From NCBI RefSeq assembly GCF_030812915.1, contig NZ_JAUSTQ010000005.1, positions 123,035 through 187,034 of the forward strand: DNA of 64,000 nt. Direction: 5' to 3'. Positions 27,682 to 36,561 of this stretch are shown here, piece after piece (within the stretch, counting starts at the first letter, position 1; every line of letters starts with the position of its first letter). Position numbers and translations under genes: made by a program. This DNA is from Alkalibacillus salilacus (lineage in GTDB: Bacteria; Bacillota; Bacilli; Bacillales; Alkalibacillaceae). Under the pieces are notes generated by a model. The model had not been told where the DNA came from. It saw nothing but the letters and a program-made list of their open reading frames with translations, and did not search any database.

Positions 27682-29106
27682 TTAATCATCCTTAACTGAA
27701 GTTGAGTTGTTTTTCTTATTTTGAATCTTTCGCGCAGCATGTTCTAATACTTCCTCAGTCAAATCGCCAAATAGAGATTGCTCATTTGCTAATTGATACT
27801 TCCAAACAGGGCCCCTAAAGTTCATCTCAATAAAAATTGGTTCACCTTTTTTGCCGATTGCTATATCCCACGATACATAATTATGATGTAATATTCGGTC
27901 GTGTAATTGTTTCACAAATGCAACACATTTATCAAAGTTAGGCACTTTACCTAAATTCGAGAAGTCATACCCTGTCGAGGGATGTGTATATATCACTTGT
28001 CCTTTATGACCTATTCCAAATGATTTAAAATAACCCTCTGGCGATACTCCGACACAAATGCCTCCTTCTCCCCCATTATCTTTGGCTGATCCATCAGAGC
28101 CAAATCGCGCATAGGTGAGTAAATAATGAATCTTATCTCCCCAACGTAAGGTAACCATGCGTAATGTATTAACCGAATCTTTATGAGGTGCAGCCATAAT
28201 ATCATGCTGTTTTATAACCTTTTGCAGAATAAAATCTTCACCCCAATGTTCCTCAAGATAATTTAAATTAGCTAAGTTATTATTATGGTAGAAGACGTTG
28301 TCAATGTATTTCAACTTATCAACTGAATGACCATCATTGGCATAGCTTTTTTTTGCGATAATATCTTCTTTAGTTAAGTTATAGAGATGAAGAGCTTCTT
28401 CACGAGAAATAGTGTTACTCTCTTCGTTAAAGTACTGCCCATTCACTCTTTTCAAAACATTCTCTGGGTGGTGTTCACTTGTAATCAATAAATCATAAAC
28501 ATTTTTATCAGAATAAAAACCATTAAAATATAGAGGAGTTAACTCTGGTAATACAAGTTCATTGAACTCATATTGATGAATTAATCGTGGATTTGTGTCT
28601 CCATACACATTAGCATAGGCAATATGTAAAGATGGATCTATATTTTTATAGAAATATTTCCGCCAATATTTTTGCACTTTTTTAATGTCTAAGTTTTCTC
28701 TTATATTATGATAGTAACCTAATTCATCGAAGTACTCAAAGTACTTAGAAAATGTATTCACTTTATATTTTATGTATAAATCTTTATGGTCAACAAATTG
28801 TATTAAATCAGTAAACTGAATATACAATTGATTAATTAGTTTTGGTGCTGCAGACCAATTCTGGTTTTCTATTATATTCAAAATTTCTTTATCCTTTTGT
28901 TCGACAACTGCTATTTTGGTTCCAAATGGTGTTTCGGGCTTATTTATGTTAGCATTTGATTTTTTAAATGATTTAATACCTCTGTGTACTGAGTGATAAT
29001 ACTTCTCTATTTCTTCATAATATTCATTATTTAAATCGTTATATATTTTTTTTAGTAAAACAATGGACTGTTCTAATATATCTTTTTCTAATGCATTATT
29101 CGCCAT
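27682..29106 (-). CDS. ATP-grasp enzyme of the sugar-transfer-associated type
   Basis: A 474-residue protein. The N-terminal half (about 1-210) is charged and helical; the C-terminal half (about 230-460) is an ATP-grasp fold of the ATPgrasp_ST type, with LRMVTLRWGDKIHYL, a Gly-rich GGEGGICVGV loop, and the metal/ATP-binding end SWDIAIGKKGEPIFIEMN. Such enzymes form carboxylate-amine bonds and are often found near polysaccharide or glycan genes. It lies immediately after the hag terminator with only 24 bases before its start, so expression must come from read-through of hag. Its target is unknown; flagellin is a reasonable guess. Lower GC than its neighbours suggests acquisition. Confidence 0.82.
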   Translation of the reverse strand: MANNALEKDILEQSIVLLKKIYNDLNNEYYEEIEKYYHSVHRGIKSFKKSNANINKPETPFGTKIAVVEQKDKEILNIIENQNWSAAPKLINQLYIQFTDLIQFVDHKDLYIKYKVNTFSKYFEYFDELGYYHNIRENLDIKKVQKYWRKYFYKNIDPSLHIAYANVYGDTNPRLIHQYEFNELVLPELTPLYFNGFYSDKNVYDLLITSEHHPENVLKRVNGQYFNEESNTISREEALHLYNLTKEDIIAKKSYANDGHSVDKLKYIDNVFYHNNNLANLNYLEEHWGEDFILQKVIKQHDIMAAPHKDSVNTLRMVTLRWGDKIHYLLTYARFGSDGSAKDNGGEGGICVGVSPEGYFKSFGIGHKGQVIYTHPSTGYDFSNLGKVPNFDKCVAFVKQLHDRILHHNYVSWDIAIGKKGEPIFIEMNFRGPVWKYQLANEQSLFGDLTEEVLEHAARKIQNKKNNSTSVKDD

Positions 29107-29130
29107 AATACTGTCCCCTATATTTTAGTT

Positions 29131-29161
29131 AAAAGGACTCCAGAATAACTGGAGTCCTTTT
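29131..29161 (-). terminator. Terminator of hag
   Basis: A perfect 13-bp stem AAAAGGACTCCAG/CTGGAGTCCTTTT with a five-base loop and flanking T, fifteen bases after the hag stop codon. Confidence 0.93.
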
Positions 29162-29175
29162 CATTAAGAATTGAA

Positions 29176-30327
29176 TTAGCCAAGCAGTTGTAATACTGAT
29201 TGTGGCTGTTGGTTCGCTTGTGCTAACATTGATTGAGCAGCTTGAGATTTGACACTTGCTTGTGTCTGTTCCATCATTTGTGCTGCCATATCAGCATCAC
29301 GAATACGAGATTCTGCAGCTGATAGGTTTTCAGATGAGTTGTCTAGATTTGAAATTGTATGTTCTAGACGGTTTTGAACCGCACCTAACTCTGAACGTTG
29401 TGAAGATACTGATTCAATTGCACCATCCAAAGTAGCAAGTGCATCATTTGCGCTTTCTTGAGTGTTAATATCTATCCCTCTTGAGGCAGTTACTTCATCC
29501 CCATCTGCACCAACTTCAACAGTACCATGAGTGTAAGTCCCATCAAAATCTAAAGCTCCATTTTCATCATAATCTTGTCCATCTAGATCTTCTACACTTT
29601 TAGCTCCGCCTTCAATAGCAAAATAATCTTCTCCATTTTCACTTACTGCTACAAGCTCTCCATCTGAATTCTCTAATCCATATGAAGCCTCAATACCATT
29701 TGCATCAGTCGTATCGTCCATATCAACAGCATCAAATGATGTTACATTTAACGATTCGCCTTCTAACCCAGATAAACTATCGTCCAAATCAACATCTGCA
29801 CCTGAAATAGTTTCAGAAGTACCAGCCTCTAATCCTTCAGCACTCATGTCACCAATCTGAACATCTAGATTTTGCCCTTCGTTAGCACCGATTTGGAATG
29901 TTCCTTCCATACTACCATCTAAAAGATTTTGAGTGTTAAATTCAGTATTATCAGAAATGCGGTTTAACTCTTCAGATAATTGGTCCATTTCATTCTGAAG
30001 CTCTTCACGGTCCGCATCAACGTTCGTGTCGTTGGCAGATTGTACAGATAGTTCACGCATACGCTGTAGGATACTATGTGACTCATCTAGTGCACCTTCA
30101 GCTGTTTGGATCATTGAGATGCCGTCTTGCGCGTTACGGCTTGCTTGGTCTAAACCGTTGATTTGACCGCGCATTTTCTCAGAGATCGCAAGACCTGCTG
30201 CGTCGTCTCCTGCTTTGTTAATGCGAAGACCTGAAGATAGTTTCTCCATTGCTGATTGTTGCTGGTCTTGGTTGATTCCCATTTGGCGGTGCGTATTCAT
30301 CGCCGCCGTATTAGTGTTAATAATCAT
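29176..30327 (-). CDS. hag: Flagellin with enlarged acidic central domain
   Basis: A 383-residue flagellin, about 80 longer than B. subtilis Hag. Conserved N-terminal D0/D1 helices (about 1-165, including LSSGLRINKAGDDAAGLAIS) and C-terminal D1/D0 helices (about 295-383, ending LAQANQQPQSVLQLLG) flank a variable domain (about 165-290) very rich in Asp and Glu. Asp-rich surfaces fit saline conditions (inference). Upstream are a sigma-D promoter and a CsrA-binding hairpin; downstream lies a strong terminator. Confidence 0.96.
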   Translation of the reverse strand: MIINTNTAAMNTHRQMGINQDQQQSAMEKLSSGLRINKAGDDAAGLAISEKMRGQINGLDQASRNAQDGISMIQTAEGALDESHSILQRMRELSVQSANDTNVDADREELQNEMDQLSEELNRISDNTEFNTQNLLDGSMEGTFQIGANEGQNLDVQIGDMSAEGLEAGTSETISGADVDLDDSLSGLEGESLNVTSFDAVDMDDTTDANGIEASYGLENSDGELVAVSENGEDYFAIEGGAKSVEDLDGQDYDENGALDFDGTYTHGTVEVGADGDEVTASRGIDINTQESANDALATLDGAIESVSSQRSELGAVQNRLEHTISNLDNSSENLSAAESRIRDADMAAQMMEQTQASVKSQAAQSMLAQANQQPQSVLQLLG

Positions 30328-30333
30328 TTTAAA

Positions 30334-30373
30334 ATTCCTCCCTGAATGTTTGTATAGGCCACGTCCTTGTGGC
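30334..30373 (-). promoter_or_regulatory. CsrA-binding sites in the hag leader
   Basis: In the hag mRNA a hairpin GCCAC-AAGGAC-GTGGC (30358-30373) presents GGA in its loop, the classic CsrA recognition element. A second GGA pair is the Shine-Dalgarno itself, AGGGAGGA (30334-30344 region). In B. subtilis CsrA binds two such sites to block hag translation, and FliW relieves it; csrA and fliW lie just upstream here. Confidence 0.8.
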
Positions 30374-30431
30374 GATTTAAGTTAACAGTCTGTTTGTCGG
30401 CCGACGTTTGACTGATGTCCTTATGTCTATA

Positions 30432-30458
30432 ATATCGACAAGGGATGTCCATTCTTTA
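30432..30458 (-). promoter_or_regulatory. Sigma-D promoter of hag
   Basis: On the minus strand TAAA is followed after 15 bases by GTCGATAT, one mismatch from the consensus TAAA-N15-GCCGATAT. It overlaps the end of csrA and lies about 105 bases upstream of the flagellin start. Confidence 0.9.
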
Positions 30459-30683
30459 GTCTTTTTGTTGATTTTTTAATAAATTTATAGAATCAGTTGT
30501 GAGCTGGCTTGCAAGTTGGTTTTCTTGCAAGATTTGTTGGTAGATTTCTTGGCGATGGATGTCGACGTGTTTGGGAGCATCGATGCCGAGTTTGATTTGA
30601 TCCCCTTCTACGCTTACGACTTTGATGGAAATGTCGTCGTTGATTTGGATGGCTTCGCCTTCTTTACGTGTTAACACGAGCAT
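30456..30683 (-). CDS. csrA: Carbon storage regulator CsrA
   Basis: A 75-residue RNA-binding translational repressor starting at [14 protein letters not shown], behind AAAGGAGG. The core matches CsrA ([18 protein letters not shown]). A longer open frame adding 34 residues lies inside fliW and is rejected. It overlaps fliW by 20 bp. In B. subtilis its main target is the hag leader, where matching sites are visible here. Confidence 0.97.
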   Translation of the reverse strand: MLVLTRKEGEAIQINDDISIKVVSVEGDQIKLGIDAPKHVDIHRQEIYQQILQENQLASQLTTDSINLLKNQQKD

Positions 30684-31113
30684 GATGCTCTCCTCCTTTG
30701 ATGGGATGTTTAGTATGATAGTCGGTTCCAACGAGTGAGATTTGTTTGGCTTGTTGATTAGCTCGATTAATGACAACTGGGGCACTTAAATTCATCGTTG
30801 ATTGGTCGAATGGTTCCTGAACGGTAACGATTGCCCAGACAACGACATCTTCACCCTTTTCGATCTTTAATTGTTCAACCGTTGCGTCATCAAGTTTGAA
30901 TTCGTAATTTGGATAAATTAGAAATGGATTAGTTAAGACGAAAGCCAGTTCAGTCGTTTTAGTCGATTGCATAATTTTAAAGGCTTGATTTCCTTCTAAG
31001 TCGAATAAAGCGAACTCTGTTTCTGTTTGAAAGCCTGGTATGCCGTTTTCAAATGTGATTAGTTGTTCATCTTTGACGTCGATTTCGCCAAAATAAACGG
31101 ATTCAATGTTCAT
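30664..31113 (-). CDS. fliW: Flagellar assembly factor FliW
   Basis: A 149-residue beta-barrel protein that binds CsrA and flagellin by turns. The conserved opening (SVYFGEIDV, then [11 protein letters not shown]) is clear. When flagellin accumulates inside the cell it sequesters FliW and frees CsrA to stop hag translation. It overlaps csrA, fitting a fixed stoichiometry. Confidence 0.95.
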   Translation of the reverse strand: MNIESVYFGEIDVKDEQLITFENGIPGFQTETEFALFDLEGNQAFKIMQSTKTTELAFVLTNPFLIYPNYEFKLDDATVEQLKIEKGEDVVVWAIVTVQEPFDQSTMNLSAPVVINRANQQAKQISLVGTDYHTKHPIKGGEHHARVNT

Positions 31114-31134
31114 GCGTGACTCTCCTTTGGTTGA

Positions 31135-31728
31135 TTAGATTTTATAATCATATTGGCTTTGTCGCCAGCTTTCCATGTCCACGTTAATATCAAAATGTGG
31201 TTCTTGAGCTAGACTTGTATTCACATCACCACGTTGATAATTGAGTTGTGGTTTATTCGGTGTTGCATTAATGATAGGTTCGTTCGGTGTTGCTTCAATG
31301 TTTACTTCCGCTGGTTGATAATTGATATCGACTGCAAAATGGGATGACGGAATCCAGCCGATATTAAAGTCTTGGCGGGGGTTCGGAATATTTCGTTCAA
31401 CAATGTTTTGAATCGCATCCGTTCCGTTTTCAATCTTCATCATCTCGTCACCTTCACTGGCACGGCGAGCAATGCCTTCTTGGGCTGTTTGTCGGCCTTC
31501 TTGAGCATTCTGGCGCGCTGATTCTTCGGCACTAATAATGCCCATATCTCGCAATGCTTCAGTTTGGTCAATCGTGAGTTTTGATGGCGTTGTTTCGATA
31601 TTTAGGTCTGCTTCAGGTTGTGAAATTTGGAGATCGGCATCTTGTTGCGTGATATCAAGTTGTGCATCTTGTGTATCGATTCCAATTTGGCCACGCTGAA
31701 TGGTATAAGATATTGGAGGTAATTGCAT
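31135..31728 (-). CDS. yviE: YviE family protein (DUF6470)
   Basis: The 197-residue product starts at MQLPPISYTIQRGQIGIDTQ behind GAGGTG. It is full of short strand motifs alternating with ID/IE repeats and resembles B. subtilis YviE in length and position between flgL and fliW. No signal peptide is visible. Its role in flagellar assembly is not established. Confidence 0.88.
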   Translation of the reverse strand: MQLPPISYTIQRGQIGIDTQDAQLDITQQDADLQISQPEADLNIETTPSKLTIDQTEALRDMGIISAEESARQNAQEGRQTAQEGIARRASEGDEMMKIENGTDAIQNIVERNIPNPRQDFNIGWIPSSHFAVDINYQPAEVNIEATPNEPIINATPNKPQLNYQRGDVNTSLAQEPHFDINVDMESWRQSQYDYKI

Positions 31729-31756
31729 CGTTAACACCTCGTTTCTATGTAGAAAA

Positions 31757-31781
31757 AGCTATCTGCCGGGAACAGATAGCT
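31757..31781 (-). terminator. Terminator between flgL and yviE
   Basis: The stem AGCTATCTG/CAGATAGCT with a seven-base loop is followed by TTTTTC on the minus strand, eight bases after the flgL stop. Read-through is likely because yviE-fliW-csrA show no separate promoter. Confidence 0.8.
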
Positions 31782-31788
31782 ACTGTGA

Positions 31789-32880
31789 TTATCGTAAAAA
31801 GTCCATTAACGTCGGTTGGATAATGCGTGAACCTGCGCTTAATGAAGCGCGGTGAACATTTTCCTGCATGCGCAAGTTTGTAATAACTTCCGTTAAATCT
31901 GCGTCTTCATTTTGCGTCATTAAATCTGTAGTTGTCACTTCTTGTTGCGATAGGCGCGTTTCGATTAATTCAGCTCGGTTCATGCGCGCACCTAGGTCTG
32001 CCCGTTCGTTCACAAGATCTTGTGAGAACTGATCTAAGGTTGTGAGATGCTCATCGAAATCATCACCATTTAGTGGTGGATCATCTTGAGTTAATTTGTT
32101 AACAATATTGTTTAACTCATCGAACATCTCGGCTGGAAACGCATTGGAAGGATTAGTGTTAGCTTTAAGATCAACGCCATCTGATACTTCGATGTTGACA
32201 TCGTTGTTGTTGGGTTCAGGCATGTTGTTATTCATATAATCCTCAGCTTCATCTACTGTCGTGATATCGAGATTATCATGATTTCTCATTTGATCAATAC
32301 TGCGTTCAATTTCAGGATCATCAATGTTCAAATCAGCTAAATCACCGTTTTCACCAGCAATTTCATTCAATACATCATCTGCGTTATTAATAACGGGAAC
32401 AAGGTCACCATTTTCGTTGTGAGCTTCAACAAAACCATCTTCGTTAAAACGAGCATTCTCTGTATTCGTGCCGTTAAAAATGTATTTATTATTAGCCTTC
32501 GTGTTCGCAATTTCGCGTAAGTGATTTTTGATTTCATCGACTTCACTTGCCATATTGCCACGCTGATTTTCCTCATAAGAATCGTTACTTGCCTGAAGGA
32601 CAAGTTCACGCACACGCGTTAGCGCTTGTCCCGCTTCATTCATTGCTTCGTCTGAAGAGTCCATCCACGTGTTAACCTCAGACATATTCCGTTCGAACTG
32701 TTCGACTTTCGACAACTCTGAACGGTAATCAACACCTTTCATTGCAACGACGGGGTCATCGGATGGGCGGTTAATCTTCTTACCCGTCGACATTTGTTCC
32801 ATATACTTTTGCATTTCGGAGTTATTTTTCTGGATGTTATTCATCATATTGTTACTTAGCATACTTTGTGTGACGCGCAT
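31789..32880 (-). CDS. flgL: Flagellar hook-filament junction protein FlgL
   Basis: A 363-residue axial protein (HAP3). The N-terminus has the flagellin-like helix with STGKKINRPSDDP; the C-terminal helix ends the protein. The central domain (about 130-270) is long and dominated by Asn, Asp and Glu. It joins the filament to FlgK and lies 10 bp after flgK. Confidence 0.94.
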   Translation of the reverse strand: MRVTQSMLSNNMMNNIQKNNSEMQKYMEQMSTGKKINRPSDDPVVAMKGVDYRSELSKVEQFERNMSEVNTWMDSSDEAMNEAGQALTRVRELVLQASNDSYEENQRGNMASEVDEIKNHLREIANTKANNKYIFNGTNTENARFNEDGFVEAHNENGDLVPVINNADDVLNEIAGENGDLADLNIDDPEIERSIDQMRNHDNLDITTVDEAEDYMNNNMPEPNNNDVNIEVSDGVDLKANTNPSNAFPAEMFDELNNIVNKLTQDDPPLNGDDFDEHLTTLDQFSQDLVNERADLGARMNRAELIETRLSQQEVTTTDLMTQNEDADLTEVITNLRMQENVHRASLSAGSRIIQPTLMDFLR

Positions 32881-32890
32881 TACGATTCAC

Positions 32891-34504
32891 CTACCTTCCG
32901 ACGATTCCCATTTGGTTAATGATGCGATCGAGCGTTTCGTCCACGACCGTCATGCTACGTGCAGCCGCGTTATAAGCGTGTTGGAACTGGATCATATTTG
33001 ACATTTCTTCATCCAATGATACACCACTTACCGATTCACGATTTTGGTCGACTGATTCACGTAAACTTCCGGTATTTTCAGCCATCCTATTGGCTTCTTG
33101 CGCTTTAACACCTAGGTCGCCGATTTGCGCTTCATAAAATGACTTAATTGTCTGGTCATCACCCATTGATTCGTTACGTACATCAGATAAAGCTAAGGCA
33201 TTATCACCGTTTCCGGATTCATTTGGTTCGCTGGAAGCTGCGATTAAGTCTTCGTCTTCTTGAATCGCTTCTGCAACACCAATGTTCGCTGCTGCTCCTT
33301 CAACGTCATCGAGATCTGCGAAAAAGTTTTGGCCATTATCATTTTGATTAAGTCCATAACCTTCTCGATGTTGCTCATTAAATGCATTAGTAAAAGAATG
33401 AGCGAGTTGATCCATACTATCGATCATGTCGACATAATCACCTGAATAAACAGGTTCATTATCTCCATTCGTTTCGCCTGTATAATAGCCGTTTGATTCC
33501 ATTAAGCCTTTTAATGAACCTGATGATTCGAAGTTACTAGCTGCGATCTCAACGTCTTCACCAACATTAACGGAATTCACAATGGCATCGTTATTCAAAT
33601 CAATTTCATTGCCATTTTCATCTTCTGCTGTCCCACCGAAATTGAAACCTAGTTCGTTAATCTCGTTTTGACCATCTTCTCCGCTTTGTTCCTGAGAAGT
33701 CAAAAGTTCGACAGGATCGCCATTACTATCTGTCACTTGATTTCCATCTTCATTAAGTAACGTGATTGATGCTGTTCCTTGAGCATTGGCCTTCGAATTG
33801 CCCCCTGTATCTTCGTAGTTAACTTCAACATTAACATACTCCGATAGTTCATCAACTGCTAAATCACGCTTATCATAGAGGTCATTAGGCAAATCACCAT
33901 TCGGTTCAACACGTTCAATTTGACTATTTAAGTCTTGAATTTGAGTTAATAGATTATTAACTTGGTCTGCACCTGTGTTCATTTGGTTTTGTAATTCACC
34001 TTGAACGTCTTTTAATTTGCCATCTAAATATTGAAAGGATTCCGATACAGCTTCAGCACGCTGCACCATAACACGACGTGCGCCCCCGTCTTCAGGGTTT
34101 GTCGCGACATCTTGTGTGGCTTCCCAAAATTGATCCATCGTTTTAGCTAAACCTGAATCACTTGGTTCATTCATGATTTCTTCCATTCGACCCAGTGCGT
34201 CAGCTTTAGCTTCGTATTGTCCGGCTTGGTTATTTTCAGCACGGTATTGAAAATCAAGAAATTGATCCCGCACACGCTGAATCTGACCCGCTTCAACACC
34301 TGTTCCAAGTTGACCGGCAATTTCAGGGCGATTACGTCCTGGCGCTGGGAATGGACTGGATTGTTCAAAGTTCACACGCTGGCGTGAATAACCTTCTGTA
34401 TTAGCATTCGAGATATTATGACTTGTTGTATGTAACGCGGATTGCTGGGTAGCTAATGCGCGTTGTGCGACTTCAAGCCCATGAAATGTCGATGTTGCTC
34501 CCAT
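32891..34504 (-). CDS. flgK: Flagellar hook-filament junction protein FlgK
   Basis: A 537-residue axial protein (HAP1). The N-terminal rod motif (HTTSHNISNANTEGYSRQ) and the C-terminal helix (MIQFQHAYNAAARSM) are typical. The middle (about 230-440) is acidic and variable. It is the second gene of the flgN-flgK-flgL series. Confidence 0.96.
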   Translation of the reverse strand: MGATSTFHGLEVAQRALATQQSALHTTSHNISNANTEGYSRQRVNFEQSSPFPAPGRNRPEIAGQLGTGVEAGQIQRVRDQFLDFQYRAENNQAGQYEAKADALGRMEEIMNEPSDSGLAKTMDQFWEATQDVATNPEDGGARRVMVQRAEAVSESFQYLDGKLKDVQGELQNQMNTGADQVNNLLTQIQDLNSQIERVEPNGDLPNDLYDKRDLAVDELSEYVNVEVNYEDTGGNSKANAQGTASITLLNEDGNQVTDSNGDPVELLTSQEQSGEDGQNEINELGFNFGGTAEDENGNEIDLNNDAIVNSVNVGEDVEIAASNFESSGSLKGLMESNGYYTGETNGDNEPVYSGDYVDMIDSMDQLAHSFTNAFNEQHREGYGLNQNDNGQNFFADLDDVEGAAANIGVAEAIQEDEDLIAASSEPNESGNGDNALALSDVRNESMGDDQTIKSFYEAQIGDLGVKAQEANRMAENTGSLRESVDQNRESVSGVSLDEEMSNMIQFQHAYNAAARSMTVVDETLDRIINQMGIVGR

Positions 34505-34523
34505 CGTTTATGCTCCTCTCAAA

Positions 34524-35015
34524 CTAAGCCTTTGAATCAAAAATCGAGCGATCAGTAGACTGATTCGATTGCTGCTGTTTATGGTAGTTCAAGTCTTTTT
34601 GATGCTTCGGCTGTAACATGTCTAGGGTTAATTCAACATACTGTAATGATTGCTCAGTTAAATCACGATTCAGCTGTTCTTGTTGCTTTAAATCAGCTAA
34701 TGTGTAGACGAGTTTTTCGTATAGTGCTTCAAGATGTTCCTTTTTCTCTGGGTCGTCTACGGTCTGAATAAGGTTTGAAATCGTGCGCTCGTCACTGATT
34801 CCTTTTTCTTGAAACCATGCTTCAGTTTCTTCAACTCGTTTCGTCTCGAGTTGGTCAAGTGCTTGCGCATGTTTTCGTTCTTTAATCAGCATTTGATTAA
34901 ACGTTTCGAGGTCATTTTGTTTTAGTCGTTCTGTTTTATCTTTGGACAGCTGAAGTAAGCTTTCATTAAGTTGTTGAATTTTTCCAAGCTTTTCGATTAT
35001 CGCATCAATTGACAT
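34524..35015 (-). CDS. flgN: Flagellar export chaperone FlgN
   Basis: A 163-residue, almost fully helical protein of the FlgN family (B. subtilis YvyG), expected to chaperone FlgK and FlgL, encoded immediately after it. Conserved leucine/glutamine spacing is visible but sequence identity in the family is low, so context carries weight. Confidence 0.88.
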   Translation of the reverse strand: MSIDAIIEKLGKIQQLNESLLQLSKDKTERLKQNDLETFNQMLIKERKHAQALDQLETKRVEETEAWFQEKGISDERTISNLIQTVDDPEKKEHLEALYEKLVYTLADLKQQEQLNRDLTEQSLQYVELTLDMLQPKHQKDLNYHKQQQSNQSTDRSIFDSKA

Positions 35016-35027
35016 GTGATGCCTCCT

Positions 35028-35282
35028 TTAAGGCCGGAAGAATGAGGCCAGTTTTTCAGCGGTCTTGTTTAAATCAACGTCGTAATTGCCATCTTGGACC
35101 TGTTGCTTGACGTTTTGCACGTGTTCATCGCGCGCTTTCTGAATATGATTATCTTGCATCGCTTTAGCGCGATTGGAAATTTCCACTTTATCTGACTGTG
35201 CATTCGGCTGTTTCGCCGGTTGTTGTTGGATTTGTTTTTGATAGGGATTTAAATGCGTTTGATTCGTTGGATTGACTTTCAT
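35028..35282 (-). CDS. flgM: Anti-sigma-D factor FlgM
   Basis: An 84-residue protein: a disordered Gln/Asn/Pro-rich N-terminus and a helical C-terminal half (from about 30, VEISNRAKAMQDNHIQKARDE in outline) that binds sigma-D. Secretion through the completed hook frees sigma-D. A sigma-D promoter lies directly upstream, giving feedback control. Confidence 0.92.
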   Translation of the reverse strand: MKVNPTNQTHLNPYQKQIQQQPAKQPNAQSDKVEISNRAKAMQDNHIQKARDEHVQNVKQQVQDGNYDVDLNKTAEKLASFFRP

Positions 35283-35316
35283 CCTCTTTCACCCTTTCTA
35301 AACGAAACTGGCTAAT

Positions 35317-35342
35317 ATATCGTTCAGCTCAGTTTGTATTTA
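35317..35342 (-). promoter_or_regulatory. Probable sigma-D promoter of flgM
   Basis: On the minus strand TAAA is separated by 16 bases from CGATAT. The -10 region lacks the leading GC of the full consensus, so it is a weaker match than those before hag and flaG. In B. subtilis flgM also has such a promoter. Confidence 0.68.
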
Positions 35343-35347
35343 AAAAC

Positions 35348-35381
35348 GAACCTTCCGTCTATTTATAATATCGGAAGGTTC
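35348..35381 (-). terminator. Terminator downstream of yvyF
   Basis: The stem GAACCTTCCG/CGGAAGGTTC is followed by TTTTTA on the minus strand, eleven bases after the yvyF stop; it separates the competence operon from flgM. Confidence 0.85.
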
Positions 35382-35391
35382 ATACGGATGT

Positions 35392-35820
35392 TTAGTCTCG
35401 CCATTTATTTTCTTGTTGGACATTATAATAAACTTTCGCGTCACGTTTTTCTTGTTCTTGTTCAGCGATCGTTTTCGCGCCCGCTTCTTCTTTAAGGTCA
35501 TTTTGCAAATCGCCAGCACAGTTTAGGCATAAACGACCTTCGTAAATTTGCGTGCCACAACGTTCGCAATCGTAAGTTAAGTTCGGAAATTCACCTGGGT
35601 GAATGCGCCGTTGAATTAACCACTTTTGAATGAGGTGCTTATCAACTCCTGTTGTTTCAGCTACTTCATTCATCGTCGACATGCGATTTTTCTTTTTACG
35701 CATAAATTCATAAACTGTCTGGAAATCCTCTTCCTCTTTTTTAAAACAATCTGCGCAAACATCCTGATTTTGTTTGACGAATAGGTTTCCACAGCGTGGG
35801 CAATTGGCTAAATCTGCCAT
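35392..35820 (-). CDS. yvyF: YvyF family flagellar-operon protein
   Basis: A 142-residue protein with two zinc-ribbon-like Cys sets (CPRCG/CADC near 7-30 and CERCG/CLNC near 82-100) and a helix-turn-helix-like segment between them. Position between comFC and flgM and length match B. subtilis YvyF. Its function is not well defined; a regulatory role is inferred from the HTH-like part. Confidence 0.88.
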   Translation of the reverse strand: MADLANCPRCGNLFVKQNQDVCADCFKKEEEDFQTVYEFMRKKKNRMSTMNEVAETTGVDKHLIQKWLIQRRIHPGEFPNLTYDCERCGTQIYEGRLCLNCAGDLQNDLKEEAGAKTIAEQEQEKRDAKVYYNVQQENKWRD

Positions 35821-35886
35821 GGTGTTTCTCCCCCTCGATTATGTATTATCTACTATTATAATGGTTAAGGTTTCGAAAACAAAGAC

Positions 35887-36561
35887 TTAACTGCGAATTA
35901 ATGTGAATGATTCGACAGATTTTGCTCCATGTTTAATGAGGAGATCGGCGGCTTGGCGGAGGGTTGTACCTGTTGTGTAGATATCGTCTATCAGGAGGAT
36001 TTTTTCTGGTGGTTGTTTGGTGACTGTAAACGGATTAAGCGATGTGATGCGTTCGTAGCGTGACTTTTTCGACTGTTTGGTGTTGTCTTGGCGGGTTAGG
36101 ATATTCGTGTGATAAGGTTGGATTAATTTTTGGGCAATGGCTTCGGCTTGGTTGAATAGGCGTTGTTGCTGGCGTACTGGATGAAGTGGGATCGGGATGG
36201 TGGTCGGTTGGTCGTTGAAATGGGTTTTGTAAGTGGATTGGATGGCGGTTTCGAACGCGTGAATGATTTCGTAGTCGCCCCGATATTTAAAACGACTTAT
36301 GATGGCTTTCATTTCTGGGGTGTAACGATATAACGAGATGTTTCGTTTTAATGGGTCGACGGTGAAATGTTCTGACCATTTGTGGCAGTCAGGGCATTTT
36401 TTTGCTTGGGGGCTTGGTCTCATACAAATAGGACATGATGGCCCTGATATCGTTGGAAGTAGTTGCTCACAGTCTTCGCAAATCGGGCGAGTTTTCGTGA
36501 CCAAGAGAGTCGCCCAAGTGGTGTCAGGTTCGGTTGAGTTTTGGCAAATATAACAGTTCAT
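35887..36561 (-). CDS. comFC: Competence protein ComFC (phosphoribosyltransferase-like)
   Basis: A 224-residue protein with an N-terminal double zinc finger (CYICQ, CEDC, CPICM, CPDC) and a C-terminal PRTase domain whose PRPP loop is ILLIDDIYTTGTTLR. ComFC acts with ComFA in taking up transforming single-stranded DNA. Its start overlaps the comFA stop by four bases. Confidence 0.94.
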   Translation of the reverse strand: MNCYICQNSTEPDTTWATLLVTKTRPICEDCEQLLPTISGPSCPICMRPSPQAKKCPDCHKWSEHFTVDPLKRNISLYRYTPEMKAIISRFKYRGDYEIIHAFETAIQSTYKTHFNDQPTTIPIPLHPVRQQQRLFNQAEAIAQKLIQPYHTNILTRQDNTKQSKKSRYERITSLNPFTVTKQPPEKILLIDDIYTTGTTLRQAADLLIKHGAKSVESFTLIRS

